This document shows, one piece after another, positions 23,574 to 35,321 of a DNA stretch of 64,000 nucleotides. Source of the stretch: Puccinia triticina (Eukaryota > Basidiomycota > Pucciniomycetes > Pucciniales > Pucciniaceae). The stretch lies in assembly GCF_026914185.1 (NCBI RefSeq), contig NC_070568.1, positions 1,488,001 through 1,552,000 on the forward strand. Reading direction: 5' to 3'. Numbering within the stretch: position 1 is the stretch's first letter; each line of letters starts with the position of its first letter. The position numbers were made by a program, and so were the translations under genes. The notes beneath the pieces were generated by a model. That model ran no database searches. It saw only the letters and a program-made list of their open reading frames with translations, and was not told the origin of the DNA.

Positions 23574-25247
23574 TTAGTCATGCCGTTTCTCAGCTGCAAA
23601 TAATAGCTTGGGCTGACTAACTCTCACAGTGTCGATCGCTCCAGCTGACGTCAGAATCTTGACTGAGAAATCTTCCAGGCTGGACTTCCTCTCTTGTGTC
23701 ACTTCGGATGAAAAACTGGTTACGTTGTTCTCGCTCGCGTTGAGTATCGGAATGCAGGTCTCCAGCGGGCTCCAGTCTAACGTGGACTACAGAAGAGTCA
23801 ACACACAAAATTCTTTCAGTCACTTTGTTGGCCAAAACTATCGGAAAATACGCATAGGTAGTTGCAAAATGAACAGATGAGAGTAGTGTGGGTTAGAAAA
23901 GCTAGTACAAGTCTTACCGGATCTAGGAGGTAGCTGGGGGAATATTCCGCTTTGTAGGTCATCTTCGGACAAGAATGAATGTAAAAGCCTATGTGTGCGA
24001 GTCAAGTTAGCATGTGATGTAAACTGAGAAGGCTCATAAAGTGGAAGGCTGACCGAGGTAGTACCAATCAAACTGTTCGCCAAACTTGGAACCTCTCCAT
24101 TCTTGAATCCAGGCGATTTCTCTCAGGGAAGCTAGCCGGCCCAGACCATACTTGGCATAATTGGTATCCCAGACAAGGTACACACTGCTGATACCTAGTG
24201 GCAAGATGTCGATGACTGAAAAGGCTATCAACCGGCCATCGACCAACCAGCATGCATGTTGGGCTACCGAGGAATCAGATCTAAACGGATTCGTGCATAA
24301 GAATCTTTCAAACGACTTTTTCGTTACTTCCTCTGCCCGATCGTTGTGGACCTAGCAAGGCAGAAACCTCAAGTTTATCCGCGCCCTCTTGTTCTGATGA
24401 TTCTAAGACGAACTTCACATACCTCAATTTGGTACTTCTTGTAGAGCGCAAATTTTTCTTCAGTAAATTCAGCAGACTCGAACTTAACCTTTATTTGCGA
24501 AGATAAACAGTGTTAGTTAGGTAGTCTAAAACACTTTTTACTCATTTTGGACTGACGGGGAATCAAAAGATTATCTCTCTCTGTGAATATCATGACGTCG
24601 CACCTCAAATTTTAGTCCTTTCGTACTTGATGTTTGTCCGTGAACCCCAGTCAAGTCAAAAACTTGACACAGATCAAACGGAGTCTGGGGTTTTTGCTGT
24701 TTTTTTGTGGCGGAATCCTCGGTTGCAGTATTTGTGATGAACTTTCGCCATCGATTTGCCGCTTGCCTGGACATATGCACAGTTTGCATTTCGTCAGCCG
24801 CAAAAAAGTCCAACTTGCATGTTTTATTCAGAAGAATTGTTGGCCAGAAAGAGAAACGAGCATGTCGGAACGCTTACCTTTGGCCCCTACTAGCCTGGAA
24901 GCCTGAGGCAGAGCATCGGATCGTGTAAGGTGGGCAACAGGTTGTATGTCGGTCAGGTAAATAAAGATAAGAGCCCGACCGTCTCCAGCCCCGATCCATC
25001 ATCATTTGATAAACCTAATCAAGTCAGGTTTGCAGGCAAGTTAGCTTATTTTCAAGGGCCAGGTGATGTCAGAAAAGATGTGATTCTGAAGTCAAGATAT
25101 AAATACCTTTGGTGACAAGGTATGGGCCCAAATTCCATATGCGTGACTAGAATCCGACTTCGAATGACAGTATCCGCAAGACGAAGAAGACTCTCCGAGG
25201 GGCTCAATGATCGAATAGTATTCCGGTCCCTCCTGCCCACTAGACAT
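23574..25247 (-). CDS. ATE1: Arginyl-tRNA-protein transferase (arginylation, N-degron pathway)
   Basis: Seven exons on the minus strand (25107-25247, 24878-25014, 24604-24766, 24423-24488, 24054-24351, 23918-23988, 23574-23786) give 362 aa with consistent phases. The protein has the ATE1 signature from end to end: CGYC at 24-27, [14 protein letters not shown] at 73-74 before PPYTIR (the four conserved cysteines), [22 protein letters not shown], then [33 protein letters not shown] and [22 protein letters not shown]1 moves arginine from Arg-tRNA onto N-terminal Asp, Glu or oxidised Cys, marking proteins for ubiquitin-dependent degradation in cytosol and nucleus. At 362 aa it is short for the family (commonly 450-520), because the linker between the two domains and the C-terminus are compact. 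The donor of exon 3 (GTGCGA) is weak but gives the only in-family join. Confidence 0.9.
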
Positions 25248-27599
25248 GGGGGCGATGCTTCTTTGCACTCAATATGATTTGGTTTTTATCGGATCTCGTG
25301 GACAATGTGATGGTCGGGGTGGAGATCCGGGCGCTATCTGGACTCTGTGGGAAAGGCCTTCAAATCTATCCGCATCACGCAAGTCGAAAAACTTCGAGGA
25401 GCTGGCGCACGACTGTTGGGCTACTAACCTTGGTCTTTCTTTCTTTGCCTCGATGGGTGTAGTCTTCCGGTTGGATTCGGCACTTGACCTTGGGTGCGAC
25501 TGCCGCCGCCTATGTAGCATCCTCGCCGGGCCGGGGGAAGAGGGTAACTAGTAGCCCCCGCCGGGGCACTTTCCCGTCACATCTCCCTCGCAGCAAGTGC
25601 CAAGACCCAAAAAGTCTAGATTTTTGCAATTGGAGAGGACTTCCCGTCGAATGAAGTCCCTCCCCCGCCAGGTTTGCCGGAGGGACTTGCGCCCTATCAG
25701 CAATTCTCTCTTGACAATATTTTGAGTTGTGGTGGTGCTCAACTTTGGGTGCCCAGAACTCAACCTAGATGATTTGCTACCAATTCAAAAATTTGATGCA
25801 TAATAGGCCTACATCTGTCTTTCTTCTGATCAAATTTGGGACCATTACCTCCTTGTCTTCATGCTAATTTTATTTTTTGAAAACTTTGCAAAACATGATT
25901 TCCCAGGTTCGGAGCGGATCACAAAACAACCAAGCCCGTGCTCAATTGCCAGATGTGATACAACGTGATATGAGTACGTGCAGCCTTCTTTTTTTCAGTT
26001 TCTCTCTGCCTCAATCAGTGCTCAGGACGGGTGAGGCTTTGGTGCTATGTAAAACATGTGTCAGTGCCTATTGATCCTTGTGGTATGCTGGGATATGACA
26101 AATATTTTACTTTGATTCCAAATTTTCCAAATTTTTTTGTGATTTTTTTTGAGTAGAGGTTTACATGATTTGAAAAATATGAAAATTAGGGGAATGCGGA
26201 AGCACTTGAGGAAAAATGGGTCTCAAGATTGTAGGGTGAGAATTGTGTGAGTGATGACAAATATAACAAAATCTGGGGAAATATATCTGAAAGTCTCATG
26301 CAAGAATTCCTGATAGGGCATAAGGCCCTCCAGCAAAGCCTCAGGCAGAACTTATTTAATTTTGAATTCCTGTGCAATCTGGGACCCCCACCAATGTTGG
26401 TTTAGACCCAAAAAGTCTAGTTTTTTGCGGGGAAATCTAGCATTTTGGGCTCTGGATCACTTCTGGGAGGCCCACAGATCTCAACAGGAAGTCATCCAAT
26501 CTGGGAACTCAGATTTTTCAGGGGAATCTTGGCTTAATCTTTTTACCAGATTGACCGGAAGTCATCCAATCTAACTTTAGTTTTGGGGCTCTGGATCACT
26601 TCTGGGAAGCACTCATGTCTTGACACAAAGTTACCCACTGGAAGAATTCCCGTTGCAATCTGGGAGACCTGTCCTGTCCAATGTCTGGTCTATTTTCAGT
26701 CATCAAGGGCAGCTCAAAGCGGGCCAAGGGCCAGGGGTCAGCCAATTAACCCAGTGGGGGAAAGCGGTACTCAGGTACCACACCACTTTTTCCAAAAAAA
26801 ACAGGCAGCTGGCACCGCCTGGCGGGTGCCGTGTACCGCCAAACAGGTACTGGTTGTCATTCTCTGCTTCTGGGAGGCCCACAGATTTCCAAGGGAAGAT
26901 TTCCCGTTGGCATTGAGAGAGCTCTATATGCCCTGCTAAATCCTAAATTAAGACAGCTACCAAATACACAACTGTTGTGCATGAGAGCAATGGAGGACTT
27001 CAGGTCACAATCTGGAAGGCTCCCAGAGTCCCAAAGCCTAGATTTCCCTGTGAAATTTTGCACAGATCTAGGTCTGGAAGGGGTTCCCAGAGTGACGGGA
27101 ATTCATCCAATGGAGGACTTCCCATCAATCTGGAAAGTCAGATCTGAGCCGCCAGATTTAATTTTGTAGGGAAATCTAGGTCCCTGAAGATCCCCAAAGT
27201 GATCCAGAGTTCCAAAGTTCAGATTTCCCTGCAAAATCTGAAACACCAGATTTATTCAAAATTGACAGGAAGTCTTCCAATGATTCCCAGGCTTAGGAAA
27301 ACACATTTTTTTTGCCAAAAATTAAGAATTGGGGTGTGCAAATTGAAATCTGGGACGGATGCAGATACAAAGGGAAGTCATCCACTAGGACATCCTGTTT
27401 GCATTTGGAGACCTCTGTATGCCCTTGTAGATCCTAAATTAACACACCCATCAAAATTACAACCAGCACAAATGACAACAGTGAAACAATCCAATACAAT
27501 AACAGTAATGGTCAATAAGGTGTACTGCATTGTTTTTGTGAATAGATAGAAATTCAAGACCATGTATCATAATGAAAAAATACAAGACCATGTATTGTA
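25248..27599. other. Repeat-rich intergenic region
   Basis: No gene supported. It contains degenerate copies of the CTAGATTTTT...GGGAGGCC family (25593-25660, 26396-26500 and several weaker copies to about 27440) and a CAAGTCCCTCC-type hairpin at about 25651-25692. The sequence near 27280-27340 resembles 31075-31115, so the hAT elements may have landed inside an older repeat. Confidence 0.5.
26396..26500 (-). repeat. Dispersed repeat copy (CTAGATTTTT/GGCCTCCCAGAAG family)
   Basis: The blocks TTTAGAC(C)CAAAAAGTCTAG, GGGAAATCTAGC, TCTGGATCACTTCTGGGAGG and GGAAGTCATCCAA occur here. They occur reversed and in the same order at 37253-37385 and 61848-61975. Confidence 0.7.
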
Positions 27600-28144
27600 T
27601 AGGGTTGACGGCGCCACCCCTAGGTGCGCGCCAATGTGCGGGCGCCTCGCACCCGCGCACCGGGCGCGCACATTTGGGCAAAAATGAGGGGTGTGCGCGC
27701 ATCCCACATCTGCATGAGATCGGGGGGCCCGAGAAGCATTCTTGAACTATTTTCGCGGTTTCCTCGGGGTGACCCGCGGGGATATCTCCACGGGTGAGGT
27801 CGGGACCTGCCAGCTGCGGCGGTTTCTGTGGGGGACCCCGCGGGTATACCCTACCCAGGAAGAAAAATAAACTCCACAGTTCCAAAATACCAAATAAAAT
27901 CATTGATATGCATAAAGTCCTGCCCTCTCAGCCTCGCCTGGGCGCGCCGCCCTTGCGCCAGCCAAAGGCGCGCCCCTTGAGGGGGTCTTCTAGGCGCCCA
28001 TTGGCGCTAGGGATGGCCATGGGTACCCGGCACCCGTTGGAGGGTACCCGTTTACGTGCCTAGTACCCGCTGGCGGGTGCGGGTGTCTAGTTTTGTAGAG
28101 AAAAAGAGGGCGGGTACCCACCCGGGTACCCGCCCAGCACATTT

Positions 28145-28603
28145 ACAGCCATTCCGAAAAAGCTTGGCTTTGTTGGAAGGAATTTCCACCCAAACTTGTC
28201 TTGGATTTGTCAATAATCACTGGCAAGGTTGGAGATATGTATATTCATGCCCACCTCATTCTTATATGCATGGGTGCATATGCAGCAGCCAGATGCCCTC
28301 AATCATCTCCTTCCTTTCATTTTTTCCTAATTCTGAGTTCAGAATCAAGCAATTTGGCTGATTTTACCCTGGATGGCATACTGATCCTGTTCGCGAGGTT
28401 GGATGGTGCTGGTCCCAGCGGCCGGCGTGTTTTTTTTACGCTACCGAACGGCTTGATTGGTGGGATCCTGCAAGCAACTGCACTCGCAGGTCTGGATATC
28501 ATGTGTCCAACCTTGATGTTGGATGCACATACATTGGCAAATCCAGAAGGAATTTCCACTGTAAATTCCTTCCAAAGAAGCCAAGCTTTTTTGGAATGGC
28601 TGT
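28145..28603. repeat. Imperfect inverted repeat (CAGCCATTCC...GGAATGGCTG)
   Basis: About 40 bp at 28145-28188 (CAGCCATTCCGAAAAAGCTT onward) recur inverted at 28554-28603. This has the shape of another short inverted-repeat element, but I cannot find a convincing target duplication. Confidence 0.6.
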
Positions 28604-28630
28604 GGATTTCCAGGGCATCAAATGCGCCGC

Positions 28631-28672
28631 AGTTGTACTGTTGGATTACACGTAATCCAACAGTACAACTGT
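28631..28672. repeat. Near-perfect 42-bp palindrome
   Basis: Two perfect 20-base arms (first arm CAGTTGTACTGTTGGATTAC) are separated by two bases. The sequence can extrude as a hairpin on either strand. Confidence 0.9.
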
Positions 28673-28779
28673 GGTGCTCCAAAGCAGGGTACCCGCCCCG
28701 GGTCTGATATTCTTTGATAGTTCTGGCGCCGCCAACCAGTTCCCTCAATCCTCGTCGCGGTCATCTGATACAGTTCGTC

Positions 28780-28950
28780 ATGGCACCCAAACACAAGAAG
28801 CGCCAAAAATCATCACCATCATCTGTGTCTGGGTCATCTGACCACATTTCTCCAGCCAAATCAAAAGTTTCTCGTCAAATAGAGGCACCCCCTCAGCAAC
28901 ATTTCTCTCACTCAAGGAATGGCAGTAGCATTCTATTCAAAAAACGGTAA
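28780..28950 (+). pseudogene. Short ORF inside the hAT-type element, possible transposase N-terminus
   Basis: An ATG frame of 56 codons starts MAPKHKKRQKSS and is rich in serine and lysine. Such a basic, disordered start would suit an hAT transposase N-terminus, and its place just inside the element fits. No BED zinc finger or catalytic part follows. The assignment is a guess from context. Confidence 0.25.
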
Positions 28951-29114
28951 AATACCGCGTGGGATGTTGCGTAAATGGAAGGTAGATAAGAAGGGAGAGG
29001 AAAGACAAAAGGTTAAGGGGAAAAGTGGGAAGAATAAATATGTTTATGAAGTAGATAGCTTGTAATTAATACTGAGCCAAGATTTTTCTGAGGAAACAAG
29101 CGGACAACAGTGGG

Positions 29115-29564
29115 TAAGGATGATCATTGGTACCCGTTTGGGGGTGCAGGAAGGAGCCAATATTTTGTGTTTTGTCCTGTCCATTTGCGTGCAAACAGAC
29201 AGGAAAGAGCCAATGTTTTTTCCTGTCCGTTTGGGTGCAAACGGACAGGACAGAGCCAATGTTTTGTCCTGTCTGTTTGCGTGCAAACGGAAAGGACGGA
29301 GCCGATGTTTTGTCCTGTCCGTTTGCGTGCAAACGGACAGAGGTCCTGTGACACTGTTTCAGACTTGTCACAGGTCCGTTGTTTGCATACATATCTGATC
29401 ACACTCACCACCTCAGATCCTTCTGGTACCGCTGGTACCGGCGGTAAGTACTGCCGGCACCAGCTGGGCAGTTCCGGGTGTGGTGCCGGGTGCCCATTTT
29501 GGCCCAAAAAACACACGGTACCCTGGTACCGCTAGTGGTACCCGGGTGCCGATGATCATCCTTA
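29115..29564. mobile_element. Third nested hAT-type MITE (450 bp)
   Basis: Ends TAAGGATGATCAT(T/C)GG(T/C)ACCCG on each side are flanked by the perfect 8-bp duplication ACAGTGGG (29107-29114 and 29565-29572). It lies within the second element and carries a palindromic tandem repeat. Confidence 0.9.
29173..29342. repeat. 46-bp tandem repeat with palindromic core
   Basis: About three and a half units of 46 bp are present. Each holds GTCCGTTTG(C/G)GTGCAAACGGAC, an imperfect palindrome, followed by AGAGCCAATGTTTT. Confidence 0.9.
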
Positions 29565-29954
29565 ACAGTGGGTACCCGCCACCTGCATGCACTTGGCACC
29601 TGGGTACCCGCTGTGGTAAGCCAATCCTGATCTACCCAGAAAACCAGCAACCATCAATCAAAAGTCTGTCACACCTCAAGACTGAATCCCATACCTCTGG
29701 CCCCCTTGTCAGCAATTCCCAATGCCCTCAACATCCCCATATAGTCTGGATAATATTATTTTCTCTTCCCACACTCCCCCTCTCTTGGATAAACCCTCTC
29801 CCTAGTCCCAAACATCTACCCAGATCACATGTTATCCCCTTCTTCTAGTGTTTCCTTAGGACCATGTGCTCAAAGATGTATAAGCACCCTTGAAACCCTT
29901 CACCCTCCAAACCCAGCATGATACACATTATACTAGACATAGCCCCAAACCCCA

Positions 29955-30075
29955 CCTAGATTATTACTTCCTGAAACACTTCCTGAAACACCTGACTCCT
30001 CCTATCTTAGATCCCTAGAGTATTACTTCCTGAAACACTTCCTGAAACAACTAACTCCTCCTATCTTAGATCATA
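29955..30075. repeat. Two tandem copies of an approximately 61-bp unit
   Basis: Each unit holds ATTACTTCCTGAAACACTTC followed by CTGAAACA and an ACTCCTCCTATCTTAGAT segment. Non-coding, within the second hAT-type element. The rest of 29565-30640 is AT-rich with no gene. Confidence 0.75.
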
Positions 30076-30798
30076 GAATATTCTACCCCTGTTATGTCTC
30101 ACATATCCCTTCCTCCAACTAGGAAGATTGAACCATAGCCCCCAGAAGATGGCATCATCCCCACCCACTATTACACCATCATGTGACTCCTTGACCCACT
30201 ACTCTGACCACATGGCTGTTTCATGCTATAGAAGTAGAATGTTCTATGCTTCCCTTCAGGTTATCCTTGTTTCCTCATGGCTCCTCTTTCTTGTGTATAT
30301 AAACTGGGTTGTTTTCCTCTTCATTCGTTCCCCATCAGATCCTGTCCCAGCAATCCAGATCACTGGTCACCATTCACTAGCCTAGCTTATGTCATTAAAT
30401 CAGAGTGGAAAAGCTTGATAAGTCTATGCCAAATATATCAGGTTGGACAGACTTTATATTATTCTTGACTCCTACTATTAGATTAGTATACCCATTAAAG
30501 TAAAACCCTACAGACATACCTCAAGAATCTCCATAGCCACATCTTTCCTTAAGAGTCCATACTCTTATATTCTTTTTCTTGTTCCCAGAGAGGCAGCCCA
30601 TTAAAGCACCATTTCCTCTCCAGCTCTATTCATCCCAAGAGTAGTTCCACACCGCCTTGGCGGGTGCGGGTGCGGGTATCTGACATGAGTGAAATTCCAG
30701 GGTAGTACCCGCACCCGTGGCAGGTACCCAGGTGCGAGTGGCCATCCCTAATTGGTGCGCACTTTCTCAAATGTGGCGCCGTCAACCCTAGTATTGTA

Positions 30799-31891
30799 TC
30801 AGCAAACTGATAAAGTACAGATCCCATCAATACACCAAGTATTTGAAATTTTGACTGTATTGGCAACTCAATCCACATGAATCAGATTGTATTTATCACC
30901 CAATCTGCTGTATTGCTCACCCAATCTGCTGTATTGCTCACCCAATATGCTGTATTGAATTGCATTGGTGACCCAATCCAATACCTATTACCAATAGATG
31001 TGGATTGGACTTAAAGCCAATCCAATATGTTTACCAGATCATTTTTACCATTGATGACAGTAATGAAGTCCAGGCTTAGAGAAAAATATTATTTTTCACC
31101 AAAATTAAGAATTAGCCGGTATAAATTCTGTTAGAGTAGCATATGCACTTGTGTAAAAGTTGAACTATGTATCTATGTGTTTACAAGGTGAAGGGATTTC
31201 AATTGAAGACCGCCGCACAAAGAAAGTACAAAGATGAGCCTTTGGGCTCAAGAAGGGACAGTGAGGGGATGAGAGCTCACTGGATTGGCTCGGATTGGAG
31301 GCGCGGATAATGAAGAAGAAGAACCAATGAGGTTTTGATTTCTGTGTCTAGGCTGAGTTGATATAGACTATGTACACAGGATCAAGTTGTGGTAGAGAGC
31401 AAATTGAATAAGAAAGCAAAGTGAATAGAATGAGATGGAACCAGATGGAACCAGATGGAACTCAGGGAGAGATCAGGTGACATGCAGGAAATCACAAGCA
31501 GAGCACGCACACGTACACCACAGGAGCAGGTCAACATTCTGTTGACACTCTGCCTTCGCGTCCCCCAAACGTTGCTTTCCTCCGCAGGGGGCAACGTTCT
31601 GACGCGGTCAGAAATTACCACGAAAGGATTGGTTGGCGTGGTTTTGGTTGTCACAACCGCATCCCAGCAAAGAGGGGCGGGCGCGCCTACGTTGTTGGAC
31701 CAACAAGGGTTCTGCACCTTTGTTTGCCAATCACTCCGGCAATGTTAAGTTGACACATTTCCCTCCGCGCTATAGAAGCGCGCTGAGGGATCAAGCCCAC
31801 AATGTTGGCAACAGCTCAATCCTGTAAGTGCAGAGAGACAAAAGGAACTCCCGCAGGCTTGAACCCACAGCCCATTCTTCCCTAGCTTAAC
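30799..31891. other. Intergenic repeat-rich stretch
   Basis: Three copies of CACCCAATCTGCTGTATTGCT lie at about 30898-30958. A GC-rich block at 31530-31760 with several short inverted motifs (GTTGC...GCAAC, GCGCTATAGAAGCGCGC) may be an unclassified repeat. No gene supported. Confidence 0.5.
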
Positions 31892-32623
31892 TAAGCCTCA
31901 CAAACGGAGGGTCTGGGGGACCCCGCCCGGAGGGCTCTCCGCAGGAGAGGCTTACGCCCAATGTCTGAAGTCTGGCAGGGAAAGGAAGGATATTCAACCC
32001 CAAAATCACTAAATAATTATTTAAAAATCAGCAAAATATGTACAAAAAAAAACCTGAATAGACAGTTTCATTGGCAGTGCTGATGCGCACCCTCACCCAA
32101 AATTTTGAGCAAAAAGCTCTCAAACTGATTGAAGGAATCCGTTTTGAAGGTCAAAGGAATCCTGAAGGATAGTACATTGCTCTGAAGATCCATTTTTGGA
32201 TTTTTGGATAATATGCACAATTGAATTTCCTATCTGCAACAAAATGCAACACTACATGTGTAGGATCTGTAGCTTTGCGGATCCAGGATCCACCAGGCAT
32301 GATGGTTGTGCATCCTTAGTTTACATTTCTTCATGTTTTTTTATTTTTAAAACATTAGTACAGTGCAAATGGTTTGGATTGAGGAGACAAGACCAGTGCC
32401 AAATGAAAGCTGAGGTCCAGAAGTATCTTTTGGCTCTGGGGCAGGTCCACAGGACCTGAGGGGGAGGCTGGCTGAGGGTTAATATTTTCCCTCCAGCCAT
32501 TTGTGATTTCTTTCCCAGCCAAAATTTCAACATTACGCGCAAGTCCCTCCCTGCGGGAGGGGCCGCTTTGCAGCCATCCACAGCAAGCCTCCCACCAGGG
32601 GGGACTTGTGTTAAGTTAGGCTT
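31892..32623. repeat. Dispersed repeat, copy 2 (732 bp, hairpin-ended)
   Basis: Same family and orientation as 22379-23045. It opens with TAAGCCTCACA...GAGAGGCTTA and ends with CCCACCAGGGGGGACTTGTG then TTAAGTTAGGCTT. The closing hairpin is better preserved here than in copy 1. Confidence 0.8.
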
Positions 32624-35321
32624 CCTTCCGAGGAGTTTCTTGCCAGTTACACTACACAACACTGGCTATACCAATCATGTGAAATTGCACAATTAATAGC
32701 TAAGCAAACCAGTTTGCTTCCACTGTTCCACAAAAAAAAACATCGAAGGTAAAAAGAAGAAAGAAGAAAAAAAAAATCAAAATCAAATTGTCTTCTCAAA
32801 TGCTCACTTGGCAAAGCATCTTTGCAGGTGGGCGCAGGAAAGCAAAAAAAAAAAAAAATTTCTGCAACCTGAGCATCCAGAACTGGTTGGTCAGACCATC
32901 CTGTTCCAGCAACGCTCAAGTTGAGGGACCTTGCTGTCATGGAGAAGTTTTGGTTAATGAAAGCATCTTTTTGACGTTTTGTCAAGCGGTCCCAGGGACC
33001 CTGGCATCCTATCAATAAGTGGATCCTCAAAACGTTGTTTGGGCGCTTGGGCAGGCTGTCCTTGCAACCCAAGTTTCCTATTGACCGCATGGCTTCAGAA
33101 AATGTCCTCCGGACGCCGGTGAAAGCGTCAGGATAACCCAGGTATCCCAAGAACAGCTGGTTTGAGGCCATCATCCTCTCAACACCAAATATTCCGTCAA
33201 AGGGGCTTTGACGTCCCAGAAACCCCAGATCCCACAACCATCGTGGTTGATGAGGACGTCAGTGAATACATTCCGTCTAAAATCTGTCCTGCGGCCATCA
33301 AGACAACCACAACGTCCCCCGGCGGTCCTAGTGGTTGCCAGGACGCGTGATTCCTGCGACTGTTTGGGCAACGTCCCGACTTCTCTTGATTGCTCCTGTG
33401 GTCACACACGAGAGAAGTCAAACACAATGGAAAACTAATCAGGCAAGTACAGGCAGGGATTGATGTCACAAGACTTAGACAAGTTAATATGACCACAAAA
33501 AATAAGACAACACAGGTGGAGACAGGCATAAGGTGTGAAGATGACAACCAAGGACTTCTGGGGAGGAAGAGAGGCAGAGGGAAGAAAATAGAAATCCAAC
33601 ACAAGGACATGTACATTGCTTATCTAATCAATTTGGTGATGGGGACAAAACCTAAATTTAATCCTACCACTACTGGGCACTTGCAGTTCTGGCTCTCTTG
33701 TGGCTGGGGTCCTCTCGCATTCCTCACCAAGGTTGGGTATCTGGGATCAATGTGCAGAGAGCTTACTGCCATCAGATCTATATTGTGCAGGTTAGTAGTT
33801 CATGTCTTAGCAATGTACCAAGATTGGAAATCCTGGGATTGATTTGCCCAGAGCTTACCACCATTGGATCTGTATTTTATGCATTTCTGATTTCATTTTT
33901 GAAGACCACAACCCTTTAATTTGTCGCATGTATATATAAAATAGTCCTCTGTTCATATAAATTGTGGTGTTCACACTGGTGAAAAAGTCCCAGGATCATG
34001 GATGCCTCAAGAAGGCGGACTTCAAAATGTGGAGGTTGGAGCAGTATATTCAAGGTTCTATCACAAGTTCCAGTTTTGGGCCAATTTGTAAGGTCTGCCG
34101 CAGGCAGATTTCAGTATTTAAGGGTTTTTCCAATTGATAGTCAAGGTTTCCAGCTCCAAGGATGCTCCACTCCAACATTGTTTCTTTTTTCTAACAGTTC
34201 TTTTCTTTCTTGTTTGTGTTGTCATGAGGTCTGTGCGCTTGTCACATGCAAGGAGAGGATGAAACCTGCTGTGACATCTTCCGCCAGGAGTCCAAGTGTG
34301 ATTCTGCACTTGAAGAATGGATTGGCATGGTGAATTTCTGATCCACAGCATAACCATCAAATTTTTGATTGATCTTCACTGTTTTGAGTATTGCAGAGTC
34401 CCCTCCCCCATTTTTTCTTCATTCCTGGACATCAAAAAACCATCCAAACCACCACTGGGCTTCCAAACTTGGCCTATCTTGTGTAATCCACCCAACCCAA
34501 GCTATCCTTTGCATTCCCTTTTGTGGATCATCCAGACCAACACAGAGGGCAGCCTAAGCAGCACTTTCTTCTGCTCTCCTGAATGCCTCCGCCTAGGAAG
34601 GATGGAGTCCATAATATATATTAAATCCTCACTTTTCTTAATGCCCTTCCATCTAGATCTACTTCCATCTCTGAGTTCAACTAAAGTAACCCTAAATCAA
34701 GGAATTTCCATCTTATAAATCTGTACTCATTTTACTCAGGGATAATATGCACTCATCTGATTGCTGAATCACCAATATAAGAGGTGAGATTTATTCTTTT
34801 ATCAGATCATCAACCAAGTAATTTAGATACATAGAGAAGGCAAGCAAAGTGGGCTAGAATTCTCAGACCCTTTTTGTTGTGTGATAATGAAGTGTGATAA
34901 AAAAAAAATCATGAAATGTTGAACTTTTCACCAAAATGAATGAGGTTTCACACAGCTTTTTGATTTCAGAAAACTTTCTGCTTGCATGTACCATTTTGAA
35001 TGGGGCATAAGTTCTATCTATAAACAAAAATTTAAGAGTTCAAAAAAAGAAAAGAAAATATAGCTATTTTAACCAAACTACAAATGAAAAAGCAACAATC
35101 ATCTTGGAATAGGCGGATGGATTTGATTGAGTTAATTCACAGGTATTGTAATTCACAGGTCTAAAATAAAGTTAGAGATCAAGCTATTCTTTTTTATGAG
35201 TAATTAATGAGTTCAAATTCAAGGAACAGGATAGCAAAGAAGAAAATTTTTCAGTTGAGGATAATGGGCTTGCTTCCAAATTGTCCTTAGAATATGATTA
35301 TCAGAACATCAATTTCATAGA
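32624..35321. other. No supported gene
   Basis: Frames at 32647-33237 (minus), 33390-33842 and 33998-34333 (plus) lack conserved signatures. The remainder is AT-rich. Confidence 0.4.

Larger units (their letters stand above)
28008..30750. mobile_element. Second hAT-type element nested in the outer one
   Basis: Ends read TAGGGATGGCCA on both sides, followed by subterminal GGGTACCCG and CGGGTGCGGGT motifs. The flanks ATTGGCGC (28000-28007) and ATTGGTGC (30751-30758) are an 8-bp duplication with one CpG to TpG difference. TAGGGATGGC termini with GGGTACCC repeats are common in hAT elements. Its 2.7 kb contain no complete transposase, only the short frame at 28780 and more nested repeats. Confidence 0.85.
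27600..30790. mobile_element. Outer hAT-type element, split by nested insertions
   Basis: Perfect 18-bp terminal inverted repeats TAGGGTTGACGGCGCCAC (27600-27617 and 30773-30790) are flanked by a perfect 8-bp duplication GTATTGTA (27592-27599 and 30791-30798). An 8-bp duplication and a TAGGG terminus are typical of hAT elements. Without the nested element only about 450 bp remain, with no transposase, so it is a MITE-like derivative. Confidence 0.85.

Noticed and set aside
28201..28707. 168-codon ORF inside the hAT-type element
   Set aside because: No family signature and no ATG-supported structure; it crosses repeat borders including the 42-bp palindrome.
31533..31756. Possible short LTR (TGTTGACA...TTGACACA)
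   Set aside because: No second copy and no 5-bp flanking duplication visible in the window.
32647..33237. 196-codon minus-strand ORF
   Set aside because: Passes through poly-A/poly-T runs (phenylalanine and lysine stretches) and has no conserved motif.
34246..34342. Small frame with CCDIFRQESKCDSALEEW, possible cysteine-rich exon
   Set aside because: Protein-like, but only about 31 codons with no joinable neighbour exon or signal peptide found.
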